Shown here: piece by piece, positions 17,139 to 25,908 of the stretch
Layout of the letters: the number at the start of each line of letters is the position of its first letter
Numbering within the stretch: position 1 is the stretch's first letter
Source of the DNA: Bacteroides propionicifaciens DSM 19291 = JCM 14649
Lineage (GTDB): Bacteria; Bacteroidota; Bacteroidia; Bacteroidales; Bacteroidaceae
Direction of reading: 5' to 3'
DNA: 64,000 nucleotides
Assembly: GCF_000375405.1 (NCBI RefSeq)
Contig: NZ_AQWS01000008.1
Location: forward strand, 1-64,000
Notes under the pieces: generated by a model
The model's database searches: none
The model's input: the letters and a program-made list of their open reading frames with translations, nothing else
What the model was told of the DNA's origin: nothing
Program-made: the position numbers and the translations under genes

Positions 17139-19280
17139 TTAGAAGTACAAATAACGTACATCTACGATTTTAGCTTTTTTAATCAAGTCAGAAAGTATAG
17201 TTCTTCTATTCGCAAAATAAGAATACTCACTTTGGATTGTAGAACGCTCAGAAGCTTCATTATATTCTTCTGAAGACTTTTCACGACTAACTACATCAGC
17301 AAGAACTACTGCAGAGTTTCCTCTAAGCGCAGGATTACTTAACACACCCTCTTTAGCTACAGAAGCATAACCACTAATCACGGGCTCACTACTATTAGTT
17401 GCGGCAAGGAATGCTGGAGAATTAAATGTAACATGTTTAATAGTATCAAGTACCGCATCATCAAGTTTTGCAGCATCAGCAACAGAACTAGGGTTTGCTT
17501 TAGCAATCTCAGCTTTGATATAGTCAGCTTTTTTATTGTTTAAAACAATATTTCTCAAGTCGCTGGCAACAAATTTAAGCGGTCTATAACCTGCTGGTAT
17601 AATATCGGTTAAACCGACAACCATAAGATGATCACCATCACCACATTCGTAAATATTTGAAATACTACCTACTTTAGCATCAAATGACCAACGAAGAGCT
17701 TCTTTGGTTGAAGGCACATTGCCAATTGTATGGTCTGTTGTAGTTATTTCTTGGCTTAATACATGGTAACCTTCATCTTCTGCTGCTGCAACCATTTTGT
17801 CTAAAGAGCTATTCTCGGCAACGAATTGGCTGAACTTGTTATATGCATTATTAGCTGTTTCACTACTGATCTCCATATCACGTTTAACAACAGCTAACTT
17901 ATATTTATCAGAGAAGTTCTTACGATTAACTAATTGAATAATGATATTGCCCACAGGAGTTGGCAAAGTCTTCACTTCATTTAGCTTCATTTCAGTAAGA
18001 GTAGTGTATAAAGAAAATTGTTCCTGATTAGCAACAGTACTTTCCGAAATCCAAAATGCCTCACCTGGTTGTTGTTCTTCTTCAGCAATACGAGCAAAAC
18101 TGCCACCGTTAGCCAAAACATTAACAATACTATCCGTTTTCTTAGCCAATGCTTCAGCTTCAATACCTTGAAGTTGTAACATTCTAAACTGTACTGAATC
18201 AGGTAGATTTTTAACACCTACGATTTTAACAGCATTGATTGTTGCATCAAGAGCATTTGTATAAGGACCAAATGTTTCACCTACTTGACCACCTTTAACA
18301 CGAGCAATTACATCTTGAGGATATAAGTTTAAGCTTAAGTAAAGATCGTTGTATGGAATATTTGAACCAGAAGTATTATTTACAATAGATGCATAGTTAT
18401 CGGTAGCATTACGAAGTAATTCTGCAGATTCAGCAACTTCAGTTTCTAATGCCTCAACATCTGCTGCACTAGGAGTGATTTTAACATCAATGTATTTAAT
18501 AGAACGAGACTCAGTATTTTGCTTGAACATCTCTTTCTTTGCATCGTACTCTTTTTGAATATCGGCATCTGTAACAGACACTTTATCATCAGTAATGCTA
18601 GCAAAAGGGAAAACTGCTGTTGAAAGATTTGCTGAATTTACACGACCATCAAACACAAATTGTGCTTCAACTTTATTTGTGTTGAAACCAGCTATTACGA
18701 GGTCTGTATATTTTTCATTTAGACGCTCTTGGATTAATGATTTTTCAACGAAAGCCCACATAGTGTGTACTTGGTACATTTGCTCAAGGTAGCCTTGATC
18801 CATACCAGGAGTTTTAGTTAGTTTAGCATACTCAGCTAAAAACATAAACAGCTTATCCTTATCAAATCTGCCGGTTTGTTCGTTTAAAAACATCGGTACA
18901 AGACGAAAAGAAGGATTTACACCTTGATCTAAGACATAATTAAGTTCGGCTTCAGTTACGGTTATACCTAACTTTTCAGCTTCAATAGCAATTAATTGAT
19001 TATCAACAAAAGTATTCCAAACCATATCTTTGATTTGGTTTGTTTCCATTTCAGTTAATGTATTTCTACCAGAGAAGCTTTTTTGAATGTTTGAATACTC
19101 ATCAACTAACCTTTGATACTCTGCAATTGATAAAGAATTACCATCAACAGATCCCACGTCATGAGGCTGAGTAGGTTGGAATACTCTTAATGCATCACCT
19201 GCAATGAATGCAAAAAGTGCTAAAGCGATCACACCGACCAATAAAGGGCCTTTCGATCTAATTTTCTGTAGTGTTGCCAT
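17139..19280 (-). CDS. Periplasmic PpiD/SurA-type peptidyl-prolyl isomerase
   Basis: 713 residues. One N-terminal membrane anchor (GPLLVGVIALALFAFIAG) is followed by a SurA_N-like helical region (SVDGNSLSIAEYQRLVDEY), then a parvulin-type PpiC region in the middle and a second degenerate parvulin-like region. The layout matches PpiD: inner-membrane anchored, chaperoning outer-membrane proteins emerging from Sec. It is the last gene in the coaX-lptC cluster but follows the CBS protein gene after 112 bases, so it may also have its own promoter. PPIase activity itself is not certain, since PpiD homologues often lack it. Confidence 0.88.
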   Translation of the reverse strand: MATLQKIRSKGPLLVGVIALALFAFIAGDALRVFQPTQPHDVGSVDGNSLSIAEYQRLVDEYSNIQKSFSGRNTLTEMETNQIKDMVWNTFVDNQLIAIEAEKLGITVTEAELNYVLDQGVNPSFRLVPMFLNEQTGRFDKDKLFMFLAEYAKLTKTPGMDQGYLEQMYQVHTMWAFVEKSLIQERLNEKYTDLVIAGFNTNKVEAQFVFDGRVNSANLSTAVFPFASITDDKVSVTDADIQKEYDAKKEMFKQNTESRSIKYIDVKITPSAADVEALETEVAESAELLRNATDNYASIVNNTSGSNIPYNDLYLSLNLYPQDVIARVKGGQVGETFGPYTNALDATINAVKIVGVKNLPDSVQFRMLQLQGIEAEALAKKTDSIVNVLANGGSFARIAEEEQQPGEAFWISESTVANQEQFSLYTTLTEMKLNEVKTLPTPVGNIIIQLVNRKNFSDKYKLAVVKRDMEISSETANNAYNKFSQFVAENSSLDKMVAAAEDEGYHVLSQEITTTDHTIGNVPSTKEALRWSFDAKVGSISNIYECGDGDHLMVVGLTDIIPAGYRPLKFVASDLRNIVLNNKKADYIKAEIAKANPSSVADAAKLDDAVLDTIKHVTFNSPAFLAATNSSEPVISGYASVAKEGVLSNPALRGNSAVVLADVVSREKSSEEYNEASERSTIQSEYSYFANRRTILSDLIKKAKIVDVRYLYF

Positions 19281-19330
19281 TTTAATTTTATACTATTTTT
19301 ATTTTTTATTAGTCTTGTTATATAAGCGCA

Positions 19331-19338
19331 CGAAGATA
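19331..19338 (-). promoter_or_regulatory. Possible promoter of ppiD
   Basis: Minus-strand TATCTTCG differs from TAnnTTTG at one base. It lies 50 bases upstream of ppiD, in the longest spacer of the cluster. Confidence 0.3.
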
Positions 19339-19392
19339 CAAAAAACCACACACGCTACTAAGTTATATAGAATAAATATTTCAACAAAATGC

Positions 19393-20652
19393 TTATTCTA
19401 TTATATTTAAGCGTACAAGTTCTATTTTATTAGTAGATACTTTTAATATTTTAAAGTGATATTGGTCAATAACGATCACTTCATTTAGCTTGGGAAAACT
19501 CTGATAGAAGTGAAGAATCAACCCTCCAATAGTGAGATATTCATCAGACTCAGGTAGCTCAAGATCATATTTCTCATTTACCTTCTCAATCTCCAAACGA
19601 GAAGATAATATATACTCTTTATCATTAATCTTTTTACTAACCAATGAAAGTATATCATGTTCATCCTCAATATCTCCAAATATTTCCTCAACTAGATCTT
19701 CCAACGAAACAATACCTGCAGTACCACCGAATTCATCAACAACAACTGCGATAGTTTTCTTTTGAGACATGAATATTTTCATAAGCTTATGAGCCGACAT
19801 TGTATCGGGCACAATAGGAGCTTCTTGAATACGCGATTGCCAATCATCTTTAGAACGAAACATTTCGGATGAATGGATATAACCAACAACCTTATCAATC
19901 GTATCACGATAAATTATAATCTTTGACAAACCTGTTTCAATAAACATATTCATCAACTCTTCGCGAGTAGCAATAACATCAAGAGCACGAACCTCCGTAC
20001 GAGGAACAATACAGTCCCGAATCTTAATATCAGAGAAATCCAAAGCGTTTTGGAATATCTGAACTTCATTTTCAATAGCTTCTTTACTCTCAGAATGCTC
20101 AATCCCAGTTTGAACGAAATAATCTAAATCCACCTTAGTAAATGCGCGTTTAGAAACTTCACTATTCACCTTAACACCTAAGAGTCGAAGTAAAACATAC
20201 GATAAAAAAGAAGCTAATAACGAAATAGGATATAAAATCACGTAACAAACAAAAACAGGAAAGGCTAAGATTCGAAGAACTAGATTTGGATTAATCTTAA
20301 ATAGAGTCTTAGGAATAAATTCACCAGTAAATAGAATAATAAAAGTCGACACAACCGTTTGAATCAACATTTTCAAAAACTGATTAGGTACAAGCGCATC
20401 AAGAAAGAGCTGATCTAGTACCACAGCCATCAATATACCATAAATAACTAGTGCAATATTATTGCCAACAAGCATCGTCGAAATAAAGTTATTAGGGTGC
20501 TTAAAAAAGACAGAAAGGATTTTTGAGTTTATACCTAAGCCTCTTTCCATTTCAAACCGAAGCTTATCAACAGATACAAAAGCTATTTCCACACCCGAAA
20601 AGAATGCAGAAAAAAGCATAGTTAAAATTAGTAAGAATATTGTTAGCAACAT
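19393..20652 (-). CDS. CBS-domain membrane protein (CNNM/CorC-HlyC family)
   Basis: 419 residues. A DUF21/CNNM membrane domain with about four helices covers residues 1-190 (FSAFFSGVEIAFVSVDK is the family start block). A CBS pair follows at about 205-325 (VPRTEVRALD; VVVDEFGGTAGIVSLEDL), then a C-terminal CorC/HlyC FAD-like domain. Related proteins move Mg2+ or act in metal homeostasis; the older name hemolysin is not supported by function. It starts one base inside the lptC stop and is therefore translationally coupled to LPS export. The substrate is not resolved. Confidence 0.88.
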   Translation of the reverse strand: MLLTIFLLILTMLFSAFFSGVEIAFVSVDKLRFEMERGLGINSKILSVFFKHPNNFISTMLVGNNIALVIYGILMAVVLDQLFLDALVPNQFLKMLIQTVVSTFIILFTGEFIPKTLFKINPNLVLRILAFPVFVCYVILYPISLLASFLSYVLLRLLGVKVNSEVSKRAFTKVDLDYFVQTGIEHSESKEAIENEVQIFQNALDFSDIKIRDCIVPRTEVRALDVIATREELMNMFIETGLSKIIIYRDTIDKVVGYIHSSEMFRSKDDWQSRIQEAPIVPDTMSAHKLMKIFMSQKKTIAVVVDEFGGTAGIVSLEDLVEEIFGDIEDEHDILSLVSKKINDKEYILSSRLEIEKVNEKYDLELPESDEYLTIGGLILHFYQSFPKLNEVIVIDQYHFKILKVSTNKIELVRLNIIE

Positions 20653-21278
20653 TATTGTATTGAGTCTGTACGTTTTTCTTGATTATTCATTTCAATATAT
20701 CCTACCCCTCTTGGTTTACGAATCACATAATTTTGAAGGGTTTGATCAGAGTCAAAACCATAACCATAGAGCGTATTATCATCATCAACAATGGTTATGA
20801 AAGCATCTGAATATATTTTTTCAGTAACTTGGTTCCAATATAGCAAATCTGTAGTAAAAGTCACACCCTCTAGGTTGACTATTTTTACATTACTTCGAAG
20901 TTCCCAAAGGCGTTGTTTATCGAAATAATAAGCCGTGTCTGCTTCAATATGGGCATCGACTTGCATCAATGTATCAAAGCGTTCGACATAAACACCCTTC
21001 TCAAAAGACCAAAAAGGTGGCACCATTTTATCAAAAATCAACCACTCATCTGCAATAATTCGATAACGAATATATCCAGAGTCAGAAACCAGTGAGGTCA
21101 TCCCCTTAGTATCCATTAAAGCTAATGAATCACGAGAGGTGACTATGGTATCAAATTTCTCTTTTTTACCAGAGCAAGATGTTGGTAATGCCATAAAAAA
21201 AAGCATTACAGTAACTCCTAGAGCTACTGTAATGCTTTTAATAAATTTATTTATAGAACAGTTTTTGTTAAAAAACAT
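20652..21278 (-). CDS. lptC: LPS export periplasmic protein LptC
   Basis: 208 residues. A basic N-terminus and hydrophobic helix end in FFMALPTSC, giving either a lipoprotein Cys or a membrane anchor. The LptC/OstA-like beta-jellyroll follows, with GYIRYRIIADEWLIFD, the PPFWSFEKGVYVERFD block and GVTFTTDLLYWN. LptC takes LPS from the LptBFG ATPase in the inner membrane and passes it to LptA and the LptDE translocon (lptE and lptD are elsewhere in this window). It ends in the start of the CBS gene and lies 4 bases after the TPR gene. Confidence 0.9.
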   Translation of the reverse strand: MFFNKNCSINKFIKSITVALGVTVMLFFMALPTSCSGKKEKFDTIVTSRDSLALMDTKGMTSLVSDSGYIRYRIIADEWLIFDKMVPPFWSFEKGVYVERFDTLMQVDAHIEADTAYYFDKQRLWELRSNVKIVNLEGVTFTTDLLYWNQVTEKIYSDAFITIVDDDNTLYGYGFDSDQTLQNYVIRKPRGVGYIEMNNQEKRTDSIQ

Positions 21279-21282
21279 ATCC

Positions 21283-22605
21283 CTATCTTATTGTTGTTGA
21301 CTCACCAATCCAACCACCGATAGTAATTGAATCACCTTTTTTATAACCTAGCATAAATAAATCTTGTGCTGAAGGTGTATATTGTGAGTATAATCTGATT
21401 AGTTCGTTAGCCTCTGAAGAAACACTTGAATCAACCGATTTTGCACGCTGGAGCTTATCTACAATTAAGAAGTAAGTACATTTATTCAAAATAGGATCAT
21501 CACTCCAGTTAGGACTAGATGCATAAAGTTTTGCTATCAAGATATAAGCATTACCATAATTTGCATCATAGCTAAGAGCTTTAAGTGCATAGGATCTTGA
21601 CTGACTTAGACGTTTTGCAGAGAAGAGTACAGTAGCAGATGCATAAGCCTTTTCAGCTTTTTTAGTAGCATCAGCCTCTAATTCTATCGACTCATCAAAG
21701 AATTTGATTGCTTCATTGATATCTCCTTTTTTATAAGCTCTAAGTCCACAGCCTACCGCAGCTTCAGCTGTTGGCTCAATTTGGTATGAATAAAAAGCTG
21801 CTTGAGCATAAGCTTCTTGATCAGTACATCTCATATTCTTCAATATTTCAAGTACTTTCTTCAAGTATTCAAGATTATCTTTATTCTCTTCAACCTTAGG
21901 ACCATAAATATTTTGTAAAGATTCACAGTCAGCAGCACCACTATTGATAAACAATGCTGTCAAGTTATCTTTAACACCTTGATAAACTGGCTTATGATTA
22001 TCTTTAGCAACAGCTAAAGCCTCATCGGCTAGCTGACTAGCCAACAGATAGTCATTTATAAAGGTCTCTTTTAATGAAGGGTCTTGTTGGAGCTTTGTTT
22101 CAGACATATTCACAAAGTAAAAGAAAACTGCAGGTTGAGAATTTTCTCTCTCTGCTTCAATCGATTCCTTAGCCCAAGCATAAGCTTGATTCACATCAGG
22201 TGTTGGTGCATAAGCTAAATAATCGATAAGCTTTAACCCTAAAGCACCAGCTGGTGTAGGAATATTTGTTACGCCATTTGCATTAAATTGAGGGATAAAT
22301 TCAATACGTTTATCATGCAAATCCATCAACTCAATAAAATATTGGTCGTACTCAGCAGATCCCTTTTCGTTTGCATCCAGGAATGATGTCAAAATTTTAA
22401 ATCCGTCTGTAAAAGTATAATAACGAAGTAACGGACAATCCTTAATTACCTCTTTCCAAGGAGCATAAGCATCTTTAAAATTTCCTGCTTTAACAGACTC
22501 ATGAGAGATACTACTGTTCGATAGACAGTTTTCATCTACCTGAGCAGATACCGCAGAAGTACCCAACAACAGTAATCCAACAGCTAATAGTTTTTTAATC
22601 TTCAT
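21283..22605 (-). CDS. Exported TPR-repeat protein
   Basis: 440 residues. The signal peptide is cleaved after about residue 21 (LLLGTSAVSAQ). The mature protein is wholly helical and contains tetratricopeptide units, the clearest being AYKKGDINEAIKFFDESI and ANYGNAYILIAKLY. It is a periplasmic protein of a family kept beside lptC and the barrel protein in Bacteroidales. No enzymatic motifs are visible. By context it may act in outer-membrane assembly; that is inference. Confidence 0.75.
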   Translation of the reverse strand: MKIKKLLAVGLLLLGTSAVSAQVDENCLSNSSISHESVKAGNFKDAYAPWKEVIKDCPLLRYYTFTDGFKILTSFLDANEKGSAEYDQYFIELMDLHDKRIEFIPQFNANGVTNIPTPAGALGLKLIDYLAYAPTPDVNQAYAWAKESIEAERENSQPAVFFYFVNMSETKLQQDPSLKETFINDYLLASQLADEALAVAKDNHKPVYQGVKDNLTALFINSGAADCESLQNIYGPKVEENKDNLEYLKKVLEILKNMRCTDQEAYAQAAFYSYQIEPTAEAAVGCGLRAYKKGDINEAIKFFDESIELEADATKKAEKAYASATVLFSAKRLSQSRSYALKALSYDANYGNAYILIAKLYASSPNWSDDPILNKCTYFLIVDKLQRAKSVDSSVSSEANELIRLYSQYTPSAQDLFMLGYKKGDSITIGGWIGESTTIR

Positions 22606-22640
22606 CTTCTTAAGTTATGTATATTACGATTTTTACTAAT

Positions 22641-23885
22641 TTAAATTTTGCGCTTTACAAACCAACGCTCGTTAAAGATAAGCCCTAAGTTAATGCGAAA
22701 ATAGTTTTCTTTCAAGAAATGAGCACTTCTATTATTAACTCTTATATATTGAGCAGAGATATTTATTAGAGATTTAATCTTTGGAAGAGATAGCCCAAGA
22801 CCTGCACTAAATCCATATTCTCGAGCTGCTCTAACGTTATCTATCTTGTAATATGGATCAGAATAATACATACCGATACGGTATTTAATCGTCTGGAGGT
22901 AATTACGAGATATTTCATTTGGTACGTATTCTGCACCTAAGGCTATTTTTCGGTAATCTTCTAGAGTACCAGTTTCACCCTCCTGTTTTGCATCACTCCA
23001 GTTTTGTTGACTGTAGTCAGCGGCAACAGTTAGCTTATTCTTCCAATTATAAGCAAAACCAAACCCAAAACTTGTAGGCAAATCATACTCTGAGGAGTAA
23101 TGTTGAACTACCAAAACGTTTTGTTTAGATACAGTTTCGATTTCATTGCTTAGTTTCATTTTGGGTGAGAACACTGCACCAAAAGTTAATTTCTGATTTG
23201 TACTCAAAGGATACGAGTATTGTACACCGAAGTCAAGTTTTGCGCCTTTGAAAGAAGTGCTTTTATTCCTTGTTTTATTTCTATCAGATGCTAAGATTGC
23301 ATTAGGAAAATAAATCGTAGTATTATGATTTACTGTACCCCAAATATAAGACACATTAACACCTAACGAAAGATCTTTTAATGGACGAAAACCAATACCT
23401 GCATAGAATTGATGCAACCCACCATCACCCATACGGGTTATTTGATGTATAGCTTCAGCATTTTCAGTTCTATTAACCTCAACCATATTATAACCAACAT
23501 TACTTATTGGCATTACTCCAGCACTAACAGCCATCCACTTTTTCAAACGAAACTGAAGAGCTAAATAGTCAAGACTAGAGTTTTTTGCATTCACTTTATT
23601 GGTACCATCGTTATAGTTACCATTTTGAAGACTAATTCCCCCTTCAAAAAGAAAGGTTAATGAATCCATAGCAGTATAAGATGCAGGGTTAAGCGGATTT
23701 ATTTGAGAATTATCACGCAGTCCATATGCCACACCACCCATCGCTTTACTTTTACTAAAACTCTGATCAGCTAGCTGGCCTAATCCATAGCGCGTATAGG
23801 GAGAGTTTGTGTTATTTTGAGCTATAGTGACTCCCGAGATGAGAGTGAGCACAATAACACATACAATTTTGTTTATTCGTCCCAT
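22641..23885 (-). CDS. Outer-membrane beta-barrel protein
   Basis: 414 residues. A signal peptide (IVCVIVLTLISGVTIAQ) precedes NSPYTRYGLGQLAD and a run of amphipathic beta strands, ending in an aromatic C-terminal strand. The early SPYTRYGLGQL and MGGVAYGLRDNSQINPLNPASY blocks resemble the FadL/PorV-like transporter barrels of Bacteroidota. It probably resides in the outer membrane. Its start overlaps the end of coaX by 13 bases. The ligand is unknown. Confidence 0.75.
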   Translation of the reverse strand: MGRINKIVCVIVLTLISGVTIAQNNTNSPYTRYGLGQLADQSFSKSKAMGGVAYGLRDNSQINPLNPASYTAMDSLTFLFEGGISLQNGNYNDGTNKVNAKNSSLDYLALQFRLKKWMAVSAGVMPISNVGYNMVEVNRTENAEAIHQITRMGDGGLHQFYAGIGFRPLKDLSLGVNVSYIWGTVNHNTTIYFPNAILASDRNKTRNKSTSFKGAKLDFGVQYSYPLSTNQKLTFGAVFSPKMKLSNEIETVSKQNVLVVQHYSSEYDLPTSFGFGFAYNWKNKLTVAADYSQQNWSDAKQEGETGTLEDYRKIALGAEYVPNEISRNYLQTIKYRIGMYYSDPYYKIDNVRAAREYGFSAGLGLSLPKIKSLINISAQYIRVNNRSAHFLKENYFRINLGLIFNERWFVKRKI

Positions 23886-24607
23886 TTATAATAGTTTAAT
23901 ATTCTGTTTAATCCTTTAATTACAAGAAACCTATCTGCAAATATGCTACTTTTTAACTTCGTATCAAAAGAAAAGTCATTACCACCCGTTAAAAAAACCA
24001 AAAGATCGGCATGTTTTGCTTGCATTTCCTGAACATAACCAAGCATTTCGAATTCTATCCCACGCATAACTCCTGCACGGATAGCATCTTCAGTGGTTTG
24101 TCCTAAGTCTGTGATTTCACCTTCAGCACTAATCAAGGGTAACTTTCCTGTAAAATGATGTAAAGCGCTGAAACGCATTTTTATGCCTGGCGATATATTA
24201 CCACCATAAAAACAACCCTCAGCATCAATAAAATCATAGGTGATAGCAGTTCCAGCATCGATAACTAATATGTTTTTATTTGGGAACCTCGTAAATGCAC
24301 CCACAATAGCAGCAACTCTATCGTATCCTAGTGTTTTGGGAGTTTTATAACCAATTTTGATTGGTAATGGTGTAGTATGATCCAACATCAAGAGTGGAAA
24401 AGTAAATGTTTTCAACTTCTGCACAACCTCATCAGTGAGGTCAATAACAGAAGCAACAATGCCTTTCTCAATGGGGTACTTCCTACATATCTCACAAATA
24501 CAGCCAAGAGATTGATTGGAGTAATATTGTATATCTATGATTGATCCTTCTAGATTAAATACAGCAACTTTCGCCACTGTGTTTCCTATGTCAATAATCA
24601 GATTCAC
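23873..24607 (-). CDS. coaX: Type III pantothenate kinase
   Basis: 244 residues. The actin-like phosphate loops are LIIDIGNTVAKVAVF at the N-terminus and LVIDAGTAITYDFID near residue 125, and GGNISPGIKMRF and LTGGND are the conserved CoaX blocks. It phosphorylates pantothenate to start coenzyme A synthesis. It is the first gene of the cluster and begins about 20 bases downstream of a good promoter box. The link to the following envelope genes is positional only. Confidence 0.94.
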   Translation of the reverse strand: MNLIIDIGNTVAKVAVFNLEGSIIDIQYYSNQSLGCICEICRKYPIEKGIVASVIDLTDEVVQKLKTFTFPLLMLDHTTPLPIKIGYKTPKTLGYDRVAAIVGAFTRFPNKNILVIDAGTAITYDFIDAEGCFYGGNISPGIKMRFSALHHFTGKLPLISAEGEITDLGQTTEDAIRAGVMRGIEFEMLGYVQEMQAKHADLLVFLTGGNDFSFDTKLKSSIFADRFLVIKGLNRILNYYKWDE

Positions 24608-24627
24608 TTTATTTTATTTATAGTTGA

Positions 24628-24635
24628 CAAAGATA
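24628..24635 (-). promoter_or_regulatory. Promoter -7 box of the coaX-lptC cluster
   Basis: Minus-strand TATCTTTG, an exact TAnnTTTG match, 20 bases upstream of the coaX ATG. Confidence 0.6.
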
Positions 24636-24701
24636 AGCAAGATTAAATAAACTTGTGAAGTTATTTTAAAGATAATATCAATGTCTGAGTAAATTAAAAT
24701 C

Positions 24702-24709
24702 TATCTTTG
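24702..24709 (+). promoter_or_regulatory. Promoter -7 box of the DUF4105 gene
   Basis: TATCTTTG, an exact match, 21 bases before the ATG at 24731. It contains the TTG at 24707 that would otherwise give a longer frame, which argues for the downstream start. Confidence 0.6.
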
Positions 24710-24730
24710 CCCCAAAGGAAAGCTAAAATT

Positions 24731-25906
24731 ATGAAAAAATATTTTTTTACACTCTTTTTATTTTTCAGTTGTGCACTATCCATAGCCCAAAACAGCAAGT
24801 TGGCTCATGACTCAATACGCATAAGCTTAATCACTTGTGCTCCAGGAGAAGATATTTATTCTCTATTTGGACACACAGCAATTCGCGTCACAATTCCTGC
24901 CCAAAATTATGATATTGCCTATAATTATGGGATATTTGACTTCAATAGTGAGAATTTCATATGGAGGTTTTCGCTTGGCCAAACAGACTATTTATTAGGT
25001 AAATATCCATTTGAGTATTTTATATCTGAATATATAGCTAGTGACAGAGCGGTCTGGGAACAAGAATTAGATCTCTCTTTTGATGAAAAAACAACTCTAG
25101 TTAATGACTTGGAAAATAACTATCTTCCAGAAAATAGAATGTATCGCTACAACTTTTTATATGACAACTGCGCCACTCGCCCACTCAACAAAGTAAACAA
25201 TATAAAATCAGGTTCAATTGAACTTATCGAAACAGACAAGAACCTCTATTCTTTTCGTGATTTAATCCATCGTTACACCAAAGAGCACCCTTGGAGTGAG
25301 TTTGGTATGGATCTCTGTTTAGGAAGTAAGGCCGATATGATAGTAGGCGTAAAAGAAAAAATATTTGTACCTATTGAACTCATGCAAGCCATTGACGGAG
25401 CCAATTCAGAATCTGGAATAATTACCAAACCAATAGTAAACTTATACCAACCCGACGACACGGACACTGCTAAAGACTCTATTTGGGATATAATTACTCC
25501 AATAAGACTTTTCACAACTTTGGCTTTAGTTTTAGCGATAATTTGTTACATTGAGTATCAACGAGGAAATATATTCTGGGGAATAGATGCTATACTTTTC
25601 CCAATTTATGGAGTTGCAGGATGCATATTAGCTTTTCTAAGCTTTTTCTCAGAACATCCAACCGTAAGTCCGAACTACATTTTATTTTTATTTCATCCTT
25701 TTCATCTTATATTTGCACCGTATATCATTCGCGGAGAGATAAAACGAACCAAAATCTGGTATCACTACGTTAACGGAATGGTATTAACGCTTTTTTTAGT
25801 GTTTTTACCACTAATTCCTCAAAACTTTAATTTTGCCGTTGTACCTTTGGCAATATGTTTGCTACTACGTTCTGCAACATACATCTTAATTGAGAGAAAA
25901 AACTAA
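24731..25906 (+). CDS. DUF4105 (Lnb-like N-terminal domain) membrane protein
   Basis: 391 residues from ATG 24731. A signal peptide ends LSIAQ. A periplasmic domain (about residues 20-170) holds the two most conserved family blocks: LFGHTAIRV, with a likely catalytic His, and YNFLYDNCATRP, with a likely catalytic Cys. About five membrane helices fill residues 250-390. The domain is related to the N-terminal domain named after the lipoprotein N-acyltransferase Lnb of Gram-positive bacteria. That suggests acyl transfer or thiol hydrolase chemistry at the outer face of the inner membrane, unproven in Bacteroidota. The next gene starts 2 bases later. Confidence 0.82.
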   Translation: MKKYFFTLFLFFSCALSIAQNSKLAHDSIRISLITCAPGEDIYSLFGHTAIRVTIPAQNYDIAYNYGIFDFNSENFIWRFSLGQTDYLLGKYPFEYFISEYIASDRAVWEQELDLSFDEKTTLVNDLENNYLPENRMYRYNFLYDNCATRPLNKVNNIKSGSIELIETDKNLYSFRDLIHRYTKEHPWSEFGMDLCLGSKADMIVGVKEKIFVPIELMQAIDGANSESGIITKPIVNLYQPDDTDTAKDSIWDIITPIRLFTTLALVLAIICYIEYQRGNIFWGIDAILFPIYGVAGCILAFLSFFSEHPTVSPNYILFLFHPFHLIFAPYIIRGEIKRTKIWYHYVNGMVLTLFLVFLPLIPQNFNFAVVPLAICLLLRSATYILIERKN

Positions 25907-25908
25907 TT

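Noticed and set aside
19393-20652. Hemolysin
   Set aside because: The CBS/CorC architecture is that of metal homeostasis membrane proteins; the hemolysin label comes from an old family name.
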